Made by a program: the position numbers and the translations under genes. From assembly GCA_004124385.1 (NCBI GenBank), contig SCKN01000005.1, positions 98,752 through 162,751 on the forward strand: a stretch of 64,000 nucleotides of DNA. The letters run 5' to 3'. The DNA is from Fidelibacterota bacterium. Its GTDB lineage: Bacteria > Fidelibacterota > Marinisomatia > Marinisomatales > TCS55. The notes below the pieces were generated by a model. The model ran no database searches. It was not told the origin of the DNA and saw nothing but the letters and a program-made list of their open reading frames with translations. Position 1 is the first letter of the stretch; the number at the start of each line of letters is the position of its first letter. Of the stretch, positions 36,263-46,293 are shown in pieces.

Positions 36263-37930
36263 ATGGACAGAAAAACACTTATAGCTTTTTTAATTATAGC
36301 CGTTATAATACTGCTCACGCCGGCTTATTATAACATTGTATACCCAACCGCAGAAAATGAATTTGCTGACAGCTCTGCAACCATAACTAGAAGAGCCGCA
36401 TATCCAGTCACTTCCTATACAAAACCGATCAAAGAAGACACCAGCTTCCAACCCGTTTCAGTTGTTGAAAATAAAATATATTCAGTACAGACAAATTTAT
36501 ATTCTGCCACGATTAGCTCTTTTAATGGGGGCTCTTTAACGTCTTTTACTTTAAACAATTACTCTTATTTAAACAATAGCCAGGTTGAACTAATTAACGA
36601 AAACAACCAGCAAAACCTTTTAGTTTCTTTTCGTAGTGTTGACGGCGAAAACATCGAATTATCCGGACAGTGGGAACCGGTTGCTAATGTTTCGCCCGGT
36701 TTTATAGAGTCAGAATATTCGCTTCGATTTAAACGGCTTCTGGGTGGGGCGTGGATATATAAAACGCTAACATTTTATCCTGACAGTTATATTATTGATG
36801 TTGAGACCGATTTATCCATGGTGGAGCGTTTTATTTCTCAGGGGATTTATAATCTGTCCTGGTTTGGCGGGCTGCCTATTACAGAAAAAAACGCAACGGA
36901 TGATGCAAGTTATTTTGATGCCTATATTTACCAAGGTGGCGAACTACACAGTCCGAAAATATCCGAAAATAAAAACCCAAAAGAAGATAATATAAAAGGG
37001 GAAACGGCCTGGGTTGCTGTCAGGTCTAAATATTTTGTTAGCGCTCTTATACCTAACAAACCTGGGTTAGGCGGAAAAACCTCTGGCTATAAAAACGGCA
37101 AGGTTGAAAAAATATATAGCGTTTCTATTTCTCTTTTAGCGCATCAAAATAAAAACACACGTCTTTATCTTGGGCCTCTGGAATACAGTCGCATTAAAGC
37201 GCTTGGTGTAGAATTAGATTCCATTATGAATTTTGGGTGGTCATTAATACGTCCAATTGCAAAAGGCGTTCATTTTTTGCTCATTAAAATGAACACGTTT
37301 ATTCCAAACTATGGTGTTGTATTGATTGTTTTCTCGCTCCTTATAAAAATTCTTGTTTATCCGCTTACAAAAAAGAGTTATGAATCTACCCAAAAAATGC
37401 AAGCGGTGCAGCCACAACTAAACGCTTTAAAAGAAAAATACAAAAACGATCAAAAAAAAATGAGCCAGGCACAGATGGCGCTTTTTAAAGAACATGGTGT
37501 TAATCCTTTGGGTGGCTGTTTTCCTATTCTACTTCAAATGCCGTTGCTCATATCTCTTTTCCAGGTGTTTAGATCCACGATTGAATTAAGAGGTGCGCCT
37601 TTTGTACTCTGGATCAAAGACCTTTCCAGTCCAGACTCTGTTATCGACCTTCCATTTTCTATTCCAATTTATGGCGACCACATTGCTGTTTTGCCAATTC
37701 TTATGGGCATTACAATGTTTATACAGCAAAAAATGATGCCAACCCAGTCCACCGGACAACAAAAATATATGTCTTATTTTATGACGGGGTTTTTTGTATT
37801 ATTATTTAACAATTTTCCCTCCGGTTTAAATTTGTACTACACACTTTTTAATATTCTAACAATACTCCAGCAAAAATACCTCACGCCTGCACCCGCACAA
37901 ATACCCGCGACACTTGTCAAAAGAAAATGA
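36263..37930 (+). CDS. yidC: Membrane protein insertase YidC
   Basis: 555 residues. An N-terminal signal-anchor helix (LIAFLIIAVIILLTPAYYN), a large periplasmic beta domain (about 60-320) as in Gram-negative YidC, and the conserved five-helix insertase core (about 345-540) with VLIVFSLLIKILVYPLTKKS, the coiled hairpin and GGCFPILLQMPLLISLFQVF. It inserts proteins into the inner membrane with or without Sec. The stop overlaps the mnmE start by 4 bp. The periplasmic domain supports a diderm cell. Confidence 0.95.
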   Translation: MDRKTLIAFLIIAVIILLTPAYYNIVYPTAENEFADSSATITRRAAYPVTSYTKPIKEDTSFQPVSVVENKIYSVQTNLYSATISSFNGGSLTSFTLNNYSYLNNSQVELINENNQQNLLVSFRSVDGENIELSGQWEPVANVSPGFIESEYSLRFKRLLGGAWIYKTLTFYPDSYIIDVETDLSMVERFISQGIYNLSWFGGLPITEKNATDDASYFDAYIYQGGELHSPKISENKNPKEDNIKGETAWVAVRSKYFVSALIPNKPGLGGKTSGYKNGKVEKIYSVSISLLAHQNKNTRLYLGPLEYSRIKALGVELDSIMNFGWSLIRPIAKGVHFLLIKMNTFIPNYGVVLIVFSLLIKILVYPLTKKSYESTQKMQAVQPQLNALKEKYKNDQKKMSQAQMALFKEHGVNPLGGCFPILLQMPLLISLFQVFRSTIELRGAPFVLWIKDLSSPDSVIDLPFSIPIYGDHIAVLPILMGITMFIQQKMMPTQSTGQQKYMSYFMTGFFVLLFNNFPSGLNLYYTLFNILTILQQKYLTPAPAQIPATLVKRK

Positions 37931-39273
37931 AAATTAATGATACGATCGTTGCTGCGGCAACACCGTATGGTTATGGCGGAATTGCTGTAGTACGCATAAG
38001 CGGTAATAAAGCCGAAAAAATTGCTCAAAAAATCTGTCAAACCCACGGCTCGTTTAAAAACCGCCATGCAACCAAAGTTACGCTTTATGATCAAAACAGA
38101 CACCCTTTTGATAGCGCCGTTGTTCTTTTTTATAAAAGCCCCAACTCTTATACCGGTGAAGATGTTGTTGAAATATCTTGTCATGGTAATCCCACAATAG
38201 TAGAAAAAATCGTTGGTGAAACAGTTGATCGTGGCGGACGCCTAGCAGAGCCGGGAGAGTTTACTCAAAGGGCTTTTATTAATGGGAAGCTCGACCTTGT
38301 TCAGGCGGAGTCCGTTGCTGCTGTAATTCAGGGAGATAGTGAAAAAAGCAATCAGTTAAGCCATCGTATTTTAGCCGGGGAGCTTTCAAATATATTAAGA
38401 GAAATTAAAAAATCTATTATAAAAGCTCTTTCGTATGTAGAGTTTGAACTTGACATTTCCGAAGACGATTTATTACCCAATTCCGTTCAACAGATTAAAC
38501 AAGAAGTTGCTTCTGCGCTATTAAGAATGAAGCGGCTTACAGAATCTTTTAACGAGGGGCGCTTATTAAATCGAGGGGCAACGGTTGTCATAGCAGGGCC
38601 TCCAAACATAGGTAAATCAACTTTATTTAATATGCTTTTAAACGAAAACAGATCTATTGTAAGCACAACCCCGGGAACGACGAGAGATGTTGTTGATGCC
38701 AGCGTTGTTTATGATGGTATGCGTGTTTTTTTAACGGACACTGCTGGAATTCGCGACACCGGAGAAGAGATTGAACATGAGGGAATTCGTCGCGCTTCAG
38801 AAAAAATTAAATCAGCCGATTTAGTTTTAAACATGTTTGATATAAACACACGATCCATTCTAAAAACAACAAATTTTAATAACCCCACTATACCCGTGTT
38901 AAATAAGTGTGATTTGTATTCCAAACGTCAGATAAAAACTGTAAATAATAGCATTGAAAACTGTGTTTGTGTTTCTGCAAAAACCGGTTCTGGAATAGCT
39001 GTTTTAAAAAATGTGATAAAAAAAAGTTTACAAATTTCTAACAATAGCTCTGACGCTGTTTATTTAATTACGCAAAGACAATACGATATAGCAAAAGACT
39101 GCGCTCGAGCGCTTAGGCGTGCGTTGCTGATGTTGAAAAATAAAAAATCTGACTTTGAATTACTTTCAATTGAGCTTCGAGATGCTCTAGACGCTATTGA
39201 TAAAATCCTGGGTAAAACAACAAGCTCAGACATTTTAAACAATATCTTCAGTAATTTTTGTGTGGGTAAGTAG
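37927..39273 (+). CDS. mnmE: tRNA modification GTPase MnmE
   Basis: 448 residues: N-terminal folate-binding domain (DTIVAAATPYGYGGIAVVRISG), helical domain, inserted GTPase domain with GPPNIGKSTLFNML (G1, about 218), DTAGIRDT (G3) and NKCD (G4), and the C-terminal FCVGK with its conserved cysteine. With MnmG it installs the (carboxymethyl)aminomethyl group on wobble uridine 34 of several tRNAs. It overlaps yidC by 4 bp and is followed directly by a parS site and mnmG. Confidence 0.96.
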   Translation: MKINDTIVAAATPYGYGGIAVVRISGNKAEKIAQKICQTHGSFKNRHATKVTLYDQNRHPFDSAVVLFYKSPNSYTGEDVVEISCHGNPTIVEKIVGETVDRGGRLAEPGEFTQRAFINGKLDLVQAESVAAVIQGDSEKSNQLSHRILAGELSNILREIKKSIIKALSYVEFELDISEDDLLPNSVQQIKQEVASALLRMKRLTESFNEGRLLNRGATVVIAGPPNIGKSTLFNMLLNENRSIVSTTPGTTRDVVDASVVYDGMRVFLTDTAGIRDTGEEIEHEGIRRASEKIKSADLVLNMFDINTRSILKTTNFNNPTIPVLNKCDLYSKRQIKTVNNSIENCVCVSAKTGSGIAVLKNVIKKSLQISNNSSDAVYLITQRQYDIAKDCARALRRALLMLKNKKSDFELLSIELRDALDAIDKILGKTTSSDILNNIFSNFCVGK

Positions 39274-39288
39274 GTTTCACGTGAAACA
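39273..39288. promoter_or_regulatory. parS centromere site 1
   Basis: GGTTTCACGTGAAACA matches the widely conserved ParB-binding parS consensus (TGTTTCACGTGAAACA) at 15 of 16 positions. It spans the mnmE stop and the mnmG start region. ParB loads here and organises origin segregation; parA and parB themselves are not in this window. Confidence 0.9.
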
Positions 39289-41158
39289 CCTTTCTAATAA
39301 ACCCCATATCTTAATCGTTGGCGGTGGTCACGCAGGTATCGAAGCGGCGTTAGCTGTAAGCCGTATGGGTAAAAAGTGCTGCATAATAACAATGGATCCA
39401 AAAGCATTGGGGAGGATGTCTTGTAATCCAGCGATTGGTGGATTGGCAAAAGGACAAATGGTTCGAGAAATTGATGTTTTTGGCGGTATAATGGGTATTG
39501 GAGCTGATGTAGCAGGATTACAGTTCAAAATATTGAACAGGTCCAAAGGAAAGTCTGTTTGGTCTCCCCGCGCACAAGTAGATAAACGACTATATGAACA
39601 ATATGTTAACGAGGCTATTAGCAAAGATCAGAAGATAACTCTTCTTGAGGGTGAAGTTGTTCGTCTTATTATAAAAAATAATGCGTTGGGCGGTGTTTTG
39701 TTAAGGAGTGGTGAAAAAATCTACGCCCGCTCTGTCGTTTTGACTTGTGGTACTTTTTTAAACGGACTTGTTCATATTGGTGAAAGAAAAATTCGCGCTG
39801 GTCGCATGGGTGAGCAAGGAGCGGATGGAATAACAGAGTTTTTAGTTTCCCTTGGTTTTTCTTGCGGTCGCTTAAAAACAGGTACCCCGCCTCGCCTTAT
39901 AGCAGATACCGTTAATTGGGAAAAGTTAGAGGTTTCGAGTGGAGACAGAAACCCGACTCCTTTTTCATATAGCAGTTCTGATTTTAACCCTCCAAACATC
40001 CCCTGTTACACCGCACAGACATCGCCCGCGTGTCATGAGATCATAAGAGAAAACCTATTTTTATCCCCAATGTTTTCTGGTGATGTTTCTGGCATTGGGC
40101 CGCGATACTGCCCTTCTATTGAAGATAAAATTCATCGCTTTTCTCATCGCGATTCTCACACACTTTTCCTTGAGCCCGAATGGCGCAACTCCAACCAAAT
40201 ATACACTAACGGTTTTTCTACAAGCCTTCCTGAAAAAATTCAACTTAAAGCGTTGCGTTGCGTGGCGGGTTTAGAACAGGTTGAGTTTTACAGACCTGGC
40301 TATGCTATTGAATATGATTTTTTCCCACCATCTCAACTAAAGTCTTCTTTAGAATCAAAAGACCTGCCTGGTCTTTTCTTTGCCGGTCAGATTAACGGAA
40401 CCTCTGGTTACGAAGAAGCCGCGGCACAGGGGCTTATAGCTGGGGCAAATTCAGCAAACTTTATAACAAGCAGAAACCCTCTAATTTTGGGTCGTGACGA
40501 AGCCTACATTGGCGTTTTGATTGATGACCTTGTCACTAAAGACACCTTGGAACCATATAGAATGTTTACCTCTCGAGCAGAATACAGACTGTTGCTTCGT
40601 TATTCGAACGCAGGAGAAAGATTGGTTGAAAAATCCTTAAAACATGAGCTTATTACCTTAGAAGTGTATGAAAAAATATTTAATTATTTTAATTTTTGCA
40701 AAAACATTCTAAAATCGCTGGATACCACACTTCACCCGGACGAGATCAACCCCATGTTAATTTCTATTGGGGAACCACCCATTAAACAGGGTTGTTCTGC
40801 TAAAAAAATACTGAAACGCCCAGCCATCGCCATAAAACAACTTCCACAGAGGTCTCTTGGAGCAGCCCCCGCCAGACAAATACCTTCATATTTTGCAGAA
40901 GAAATGTTTATGGAGGCCGAAGCCATTATTAAATACGACGGCTACATAAAACGGCAGTTAAAACAAATAAAAAAGATGGAAAAACAAGAACATATTAATA
41001 TTCCCATTGGCTTTGACTATCTAAAAATGTCTGGTCTTTCAAAAGAAGCGCGTGAAAAACTAAACACCGTAAAACCCGAAACCCTAGGACAGGCCTTTAG
41101 GGTTTCGGGTGTGTCCCCGGCTGACGCATCGGTGCTGTCTGTTTACCTCTCTAAATAG
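39281..41158 (+). CDS. mnmG: tRNA uridine 5-carboxymethylaminomethyl modification enzyme MnmG
   Basis: From the GTG at 39281 the protein has 625 residues. It is an FAD enzyme with HILIVGGGHAGIEAALA at the N-terminus, the conserved KTGTPPRLIADTVNW and the C-terminal EYRLLLRYSNAGERL region. It works with MnmE on tRNA wobble uridines. A GTG at 39260 would add MWVSRFH, of which FHVKH is simply the translated parS site; the later GTG has AGTAGG upstream and starts right before the Rossmann strand, so I prefer it. Neither start is certain. Confidence 0.93.
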   Translation: MKHLSNKPHILIVGGGHAGIEAALAVSRMGKKCCIITMDPKALGRMSCNPAIGGLAKGQMVREIDVFGGIMGIGADVAGLQFKILNRSKGKSVWSPRAQVDKRLYEQYVNEAISKDQKITLLEGEVVRLIIKNNALGGVLLRSGEKIYARSVVLTCGTFLNGLVHIGERKIRAGRMGEQGADGITEFLVSLGFSCGRLKTGTPPRLIADTVNWEKLEVSSGDRNPTPFSYSSSDFNPPNIPCYTAQTSPACHEIIRENLFLSPMFSGDVSGIGPRYCPSIEDKIHRFSHRDSHTLFLEPEWRNSNQIYTNGFSTSLPEKIQLKALRCVAGLEQVEFYRPGYAIEYDFFPPSQLKSSLESKDLPGLFFAGQINGTSGYEEAAAQGLIAGANSANFITSRNPLILGRDEAYIGVLIDDLVTKDTLEPYRMFTSRAEYRLLLRYSNAGERLVEKSLKHELITLEVYEKIFNYFNFCKNILKSLDTTLHPDEINPMLISIGEPPIKQGCSAKKILKRPAIAIKQLPQRSLGAAPARQIPSYFAEEMFMEAEAIIKYDGYIKRQLKQIKKMEKQEHINIPIGFDYLKMSGLSKEAREKLNTVKPETLGQAFRVSGVSPADASVLSVYLSK

Positions 41159-41159
41159 T

Positions 41160-44100
41160 ATGGACGTTTCACGTGAAACGTCACCTCCTTGGGTTTCTTT
41201 GTGTGACCATATAAGCCGGTCGTTGTTCTATAAACACATTTTTAAAACCAACAACCCCTCTGTTCTAAAAAACAACCCGCCTGGGGCTACAGAGCTTTTA
41301 TTTTCAGCTAATATTGTTCAAGGGGAGATTGGTTTTGCATTAATAGTAAAGGGGAAGTCTCGTGCTGAAAAAATGTATTTAGGGCTGTCTGATCTCTTTC
41401 CTGGGCATATATTCTATGCCCCCAGCAAAAAAATCGAACCAGGCCGGCCTTCTCTTTTTATTTCTGAAGATGAGAAAAACTTTGAGTCTGCTTTTGCGGC
41501 AACTGTTTCTAAAAAACCAGCTGTGATTATTGCTGATACAGATGCCCTAAATCAGCCAGTGCACACCCCCAAACAAAAACATGGGAGATTGTTTTTTAAT
41601 AAAAATAGCTCCTCATCTTTAGGTGTAGTTGTTAAAACCCTAACCGATTGGGGTTATGAACCTGTGGATACAACAACAACTCCGCGCTCTTTTGCGGTGC
41701 GCGGTGGCATATTAGATATATTCCCTTTGTACTCCACTCTCCCTGTGAGGATTGAGTTTTATGGAGACAACGTTGAGACGCTGCGCGAGTTTAACCCCGT
41801 TTCACAGCTGTCTATATCCAGTATTGAAAACCTTGAAATTGTTGCTCCTTCTGGTTATAAATCTGAAAATAAAATTCTTTTTAGAGATGCTTTAAAAGGC
41901 GCTTTTTCTCAATTTTATTATTTAAAAGAGGGCTCTGTTGGTTTAACAATTTCAAACACTTCTTCTTTTGATGGCGCATTGTTAAAAAATGATTGTGTTT
42001 CTTATAGTGGTTCTGGCATTATTAAAAATCCTGGCTTAAAAACGTTTGTTTTTGGAAGTGGTTTTTCTAATCAACACAGCACAAAAGAAAAGCTCGGTAA
42101 ATATTTTACTATAAATAAACCTCTTTGTCGGGGTTTTGTTTCAAACAGCATGGGACTTTCTGTGGTGGGATATAAAGACCTAAACATGTTTAAACCCGTA
42201 ACTTCTTCTGACCCAACTTTTTCGCAGAAGCCGCAAGAAGATATTAGAAAGTTTGAATGGGGGGATTATGTTGTTCATGAGGATTATGGCGTTGGGGTTT
42301 ACAGAGGGCTGACTTTTATCGGCAAAGCTGCCGCGCGAAGAGACAGTGTTGTTATAGAGTTTTCTGGGGGCGATTCGGTTCATGTTTCGGTAGATCGCTT
42401 TGATAAAATTCATAGATATATGTCGCCAAAAAGCGGGATTGTAATTCTTTCTAGGCTTGGAACAAAAACTTGGCAAGGCAAACTTGCTCGTGCTAAAAAA
42501 TCTGTTAATAGTATAGTTGAAGAATTAGTTGATCTATATTCTTTTCGTCAAAAACCTCGGGGGTATTCATACGTTTCTGATAATGAGCTTGTGAATATAT
42601 TAGCAAACTCTTTTCCTTTTGAAGAAACCCCTGACCAAAAACAGGCCATTAAGGACGTTTTGTCCGACCTAGACAGGCCCTTTCCTATGGATCGTGTGAT
42701 TTTGGGAGATGTTGGTTTTGGAAAAACAGAGGTGGCTTTAAGGGCATCCATGAAAGCCGTCGCTAGCGGGAGACAGGTGTTTTTTATGGCCCCGACTACT
42801 ATTTTAGCCGATCAGCACTATATTACAGCAAAAAACAGGCTTGGTGGGTTGGGGGTTAACGTAGATCTTCTTTCGCGGTTTCAAAAAAAAAGCGAACAGC
42901 TGGTGGTGCTTGATAAAATAAAAAATAAAAAAACAGATATCGTTATCGGAACGCATAGGCTCATGTCAAACGATGTTCCAACAGAGAACTTGGGGGTGCT
43001 TATTATCGACGAAGAACATCGTTTTGGGGTTAAACATAAAGAGCGTATTCGTTTGTTAAAAAAAGACGTGGATGTTTTAACTCTAACGGCGACTCCTATA
43101 CCAAGAACCCTACAACAATCTCTTGTTGGTGTTCGAGACATAAGCAGAATAGACACGCCCCCAAAAGAAAGGTTGCCCATAAAAACAACTATTCTATATT
43201 ATACCTGGGGAGCCATTAAACATCAAATTCAAAGAGAGGTTGATCGGGGTGGTCAAGTATATTTTTTACATAATGATATTCGCTCTATCCCTTTTGTTGT
43301 CGAGAAAATTAAAAAACTTTTTCCCGATTCTGTTGTTAAGGGCGCGCATGGTTCTATGACTAGCAAAAATTTAGAAAAAACTGTCTTATCTTTTTTTAGC
43401 GGGCAGGTAGACGTTCTGGTGTGCACAACGATCATAGAGTCGGGGCTAGATGTAACAAATGCCAATACAGTTATTATAAACAATGCCCATCGACTTGGGC
43501 TTGCCCAGCTTTATCAAATTAGGGGTCGGGTTGGTCGCGGAAAGATACAGGCATATTGTTGGTTGTTAATTCCTGATAAAAAACTTAACGAAAATGCTTT
43601 TAGAAGACTAAAAGCAATTGAACACTATTCTGCCTTGGGTTCCGGATACCAAATTGCTTTAAAAGACTTGGAAATCAGAGGCTCCGGCAGTCTTTTTGGA
43701 TATGAACAAAGCGGACACATTAACAATGTTGGCTATAATATGTATTGTAAAATACTTAAAAAGGGATTAGACGAGGTTGTTGGATCAACAAAAAACGGTA
43801 AGGGTTTTTCGTTTCGACCCGTAGTTTCGTTTAAAGGTCCTGCATATTTTCCAAGCACATATATATTTTTAGCACAGGATAGGATATATTATTACCAACG
43901 CCTTGCTACGGCTGTTGGGGTTAAGGACGTTCTTACTGTTCGGGGTGAAATTATAGATCGCTTTGGGCGCGCTCCCTCTGATACAGAAAACTTATTTTCT
44001 ATAGCAAAAACACGTGAACATTTTTCCGGTTGCGGCGTGAAAAAGGTGTCTTTAAATAAAAACTCTGTTGGAATAGTCTTTGCTGATGCTCAACGTGGGT

Positions 44101-44270
44101 TCGGCTTTAATTTTGATGGGATTCAAGAGCATATGTCTTCGCTTGGGCGAGTTTTTCGGTTTAATAATGATGATGGTTTTATGCTTTTGGTAGAAACGGA
44201 ATCTCTTAATGATTCCTTGTTTTTTACTTCCGGCTTTGCAGAGTGGATACGGACAGATATTTCGGCTTAA
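41160..44270 (+). CDS. mfd: Transcription-repair coupling factor Mfd
   Basis: 1036 residues from the ATG at 41160. UvrB-homologous N-terminal region (about 130-230, RSFAVRGGILDIFPLYS, RIEFYGDNVETLREF), RNA polymerase-interacting domain (GDYVVHEDYGVGVYRGL), then RecG-like helicase domains with Walker A GDVGFGKTEVALRA, Walker B DEEHRFGVKHKERI, LTATPIPRTLQQSL and the GRVGRG motif. It removes stalled RNA polymerase and recruits UvrA. It is about 100 residues shorter than E. coli Mfd, mostly in the N-terminal half. Codons 3-7 (VSRET) are encoded by parS site 2. Confidence 0.94.
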   Translation: MDVSRETSPPWVSLCDHISRSLFYKHIFKTNNPSVLKNNPPGATELLFSANIVQGEIGFALIVKGKSRAEKMYLGLSDLFPGHIFYAPSKKIEPGRPSLFISEDEKNFESAFAATVSKKPAVIIADTDALNQPVHTPKQKHGRLFFNKNSSSSLGVVVKTLTDWGYEPVDTTTTPRSFAVRGGILDIFPLYSTLPVRIEFYGDNVETLREFNPVSQLSISSIENLEIVAPSGYKSENKILFRDALKGAFSQFYYLKEGSVGLTISNTSSFDGALLKNDCVSYSGSGIIKNPGLKTFVFGSGFSNQHSTKEKLGKYFTINKPLCRGFVSNSMGLSVVGYKDLNMFKPVTSSDPTFSQKPQEDIRKFEWGDYVVHEDYGVGVYRGLTFIGKAAARRDSVVIEFSGGDSVHVSVDRFDKIHRYMSPKSGIVILSRLGTKTWQGKLARAKKSVNSIVEELVDLYSFRQKPRGYSYVSDNELVNILANSFPFEETPDQKQAIKDVLSDLDRPFPMDRVILGDVGFGKTEVALRASMKAVASGRQVFFMAPTTILADQHYITAKNRLGGLGVNVDLLSRFQKKSEQLVVLDKIKNKKTDIVIGTHRLMSNDVPTENLGVLIIDEEHRFGVKHKERIRLLKKDVDVLTLTATPIPRTLQQSLVGVRDISRIDTPPKERLPIKTTILYYTWGAIKHQIQREVDRGGQVYFLHNDIRSIPFVVEKIKKLFPDSVVKGAHGSMTSKNLEKTVLSFFSGQVDVLVCTTIIESGLDVTNANTVIINNAHRLGLAQLYQIRGRVGRGKIQAYCWLLIPDKKLNENAFRRLKAIEHYSALGSGYQIALKDLEIRGSGSLFGYEQSGHINNVGYNMYCKILKKGLDEVVGSTKNGKGFSFRPVVSFKGPAYFPSTYIFLAQDRIYYYQRLATAVGVKDVLTVRGEIIDRFGRAPSDTENLFSIAKTREHFSGCGVKKVSLNKNSVGIVFADAQRGFGFNFDGIQEHMSSLGRVFRFNNDDGFMLLVETESLNDSLFFTSGFAEWIRTDISA
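41165..41180. promoter_or_regulatory. parS centromere site 2
   Basis: CGTTTCACGTGAAACG has the perfect 14-bp parS core, and the symmetry extends to 18 bp (41164-41181). It lies inside the first codons of mfd and is about 1.9 kb from site 1. Confidence 0.88.
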
Positions 44271-44284
44271 CTTTGTCGCCCTTG

Positions 44285-45001
44285 ATGCATATATTATTAA
44301 TACTATTTGTTTGTTTTCTTCAAGGTTGCGGCGGCGGCAACAGTCGTTCGGGGGTGGCAGAAATAGAAAAACCAGAAACATCCCGGCTAGAGGGCCAGCG
44401 GGTTGACGAAAACATTCTTTTTTTAAACGCTTTAGGCTCGGGCTTCAATCTGGATGCCTCTTTTAAGTCTTCTTCTGATCTTTTGCAGCGGAAACTACTG
44501 GGGCAGCGCTACCTACAGTCTATTGCAATTAAAAACATTGGCGTTTCCAAAGAGGAGGTCTTGGCATATTATAACAAAGAAAAAAATGGTTTTAAACGGA
44601 CAAAAAATCAGGCAAAAATTTATCATTTATATACAGATAATAAACCGGAAGCAGATGAAATTATGCGCGTATTAAGCTTTTCTGGCAAAAAATTTGAAAA
44701 AAACGAACTTTTCCTTAAATACAATATTCTGCCAAGCGTTGTTTCTCAAGGGTCTCTTATTCCCGAACTAGATAAACCCTTGTTTTCAAAAAAATCAAAC
44801 CGTCTTTTACATGGCCCCATAAAAAGCAAGTACGGTTATCATGTTTTGTTTGTTATAGAAAAATTTGCAGTAGGAACATCTATTCCAATTGAAGAAGTTT
44901 ATGATGAAGTTTATCAGCGTGTTTTTCAAACAAAATATGCTTTAAAGTCTCTTCATGTGCTTGACAGCTTAAGAAACTATACACCATACACAAAGAAATA
45001 A
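44285..45001 (+). CDS. Parvulin-like peptidyl-prolyl isomerase lipoprotein
   Basis: 238 residues from the ATG at 44285: a lipoprotein signal peptide with lipobox LQGC (Cys near 17), a helical region and one degenerate PpiC/rotamase domain near the C-terminus, with VSQGSLIPELDKPLF and the GPIKSKYGYHVLFV strand. It should act on folding of envelope proteins as a PrsA/SurA-type chaperone. Earlier in-frame starts inside mfd's 3' end would hide the lipobox. It lies 14 bp after mfd and 5 bp before the SurA-like gene. Confidence 0.75.
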   Translation: MHILLILFVCFLQGCGGGNSRSGVAEIEKPETSRLEGQRVDENILFLNALGSGFNLDASFKSSSDLLQRKLLGQRYLQSIAIKNIGVSKEEVLAYYNKEKNGFKRTKNQAKIYHLYTDNKPEADEIMRVLSFSGKKFEKNELFLKYNILPSVVSQGSLIPELDKPLFSKKSNRLLHGPIKSKYGYHVLFVIEKFAVGTSIPIEEVYDEVYQRVFQTKYALKSLHVLDSLRNYTPYTKK

Positions 45002-45006
45002 TAATC

Positions 45007-46293
45007 ATGAAAAAAATACTCATATATCTAACAATTGTCTTTTCTGTTGTTTGCGGACAAGACAAGAACAACAGTGTTTATGCGGATGGAATTGCAGCCG
45101 TTGTAGGCGAACATATTGTTTTAAAAAGTGATATTGCTCAACTCGTAAATATGGCCGCCGCACAACAAAGGCTAAACCCCTCAACCGACATTGAAAAACT
45201 TCTCCTCTTGCAAAATGAAGTGGTGCGTTCGGTTGTTGATCAAAAAATTATATTGGAGATGGCCGCGGTAGATTCTATTGAAGTAGAAGACAAAGACGTA
45301 GATCGGGCGCTAGATCAACAAATCGAAATGTTTATTTCTCAGTCTGGCGGCGAAGAACAGGCAGAAGAAATGCTCGGCCAATCTTTGAAATCATTTCGTC
45401 GTGAGTTTTGGTATGAAATGAAAGATCGCCTTACAACCGAAAGATATCAACAAACGTTGATTAACAAAATAAGCGTCAGTCGGGCCGATGTTGAAAGTTT
45501 TTTTTACACATATAAAGACAGCTTGCCCATTTTTCCCATGATGGTAAAAATGAGACATTTGCTCATCACGGTTGAGGCCGGCGAAAACAGTCGAAGGTTA
45601 GCGTACGATAAGCTTTCTAATATTAGAAAAAAAATAATTGGGGGTGATTCTTTCGAAGAACTGGCCTCTCTTTATTCTCAAGACCCCGGAAGCCGTCAAA
45701 AGGGAGGCTCTTTGGGTTTTGTTCGTAGGGGTTCTCTTGTTTCAGAGTTTGAATCAGTCGCTTTTTCTCAAAAGGTTAATGTTGTCAGCGAAATAATCGA
45801 GACACAGTTTGGCTATCACATAATTGAGACAGAAGAAAAACGTGGAGATAAAATCAGGGTTCGCCATATTTTAATTGTTCCTGAAATTGTAGAAGAAGAT
45901 GAGTCCCTTTCATACAAATATGCTTTGACCTTGAAAGACACAGCAGAGACGCTAAAAGACTTTAAGCGTCTTACTGCGCTTTATTCTAAAGATGCCCAAA
46001 CAAAAGAAATTGGCGGTGACCTTGGTTGGATAAATCCTAACAAATCCCCCATACCAGAAATCTCACAAATCATAAGCCTGTTAGAGATTGGCGTCTGCAG
46101 CCTGCCTGTACGCACAGAGCAGGGATACCATCTCTTTTGGGTTGATTCTTATAAACAGGGGGGCCGCCCCAGTCTTGCTATGCATTGGCCAGAAATTGAA
46201 GGCATGGCTCTCAATCATAAACGTTCGGAATGGTATGGAGATTGGATAGCCGACGTTCGCGAGCGTTTCTATATCCAAATCAATAATTGGTAG
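45007..46293 (+). CDS. surA: SurA-like periplasmic peptidyl-prolyl isomerase
   Basis: 428 residues: signal peptide (to about 19), a SurA N-terminal chaperone domain (GIAAVVGEHIVLKSDI, about 29-150) and two parvulin domains, the first with MRHLLI, SQDPGSRQKGGSLGFVRRG and QFGYHII, the second with RHILIV, KEIGGDLGWI and EQGYHLF. It assists outer-membrane protein folding. Two parvulin repeats match SurA. It ends at the left edge of the probable origin. The gene symbol is by homology; the ortholog status is inferred. Confidence 0.87.
   Translation: MKKILIYLTIVFSVVCGQDKNNSVYADGIAAVVGEHIVLKSDIAQLVNMAAAQQRLNPSTDIEKLLLLQNEVVRSVVDQKIILEMAAVDSIEVEDKDVDRALDQQIEMFISQSGGEEQAEEMLGQSLKSFRREFWYEMKDRLTTERYQQTLINKISVSRADVESFFYTYKDSLPIFPMMVKMRHLLITVEAGENSRRLAYDKLSNIRKKIIGGDSFEELASLYSQDPGSRQKGGSLGFVRRGSLVSEFESVAFSQKVNVVSEIIETQFGYHIIETEEKRGDKIRVRHILIVPEIVEEDESLSYKYALTLKDTAETLKDFKRLTALYSKDAQTKEIGGDLGWINPNKSPIPEISQIISLLEIGVCSLPVRTEQGYHLFWVDSYKQGGRPSLAMHWPEIEGMALNHKRSEWYGDWIADVRERFYIQINNW

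Noticed and set aside
41109..41159. N-terminal extension of Mfd
   Set aside because: It lies wholly inside mnmG, and the ATG at 41160, right after the mnmG stop, is the natural start.
44005..44020. CACGTGAAC sequence in mfd as a third parS site
   Set aside because: Only the right half fits; the left half reads AAAAA instead of GTTT, so the palindrome is lost.
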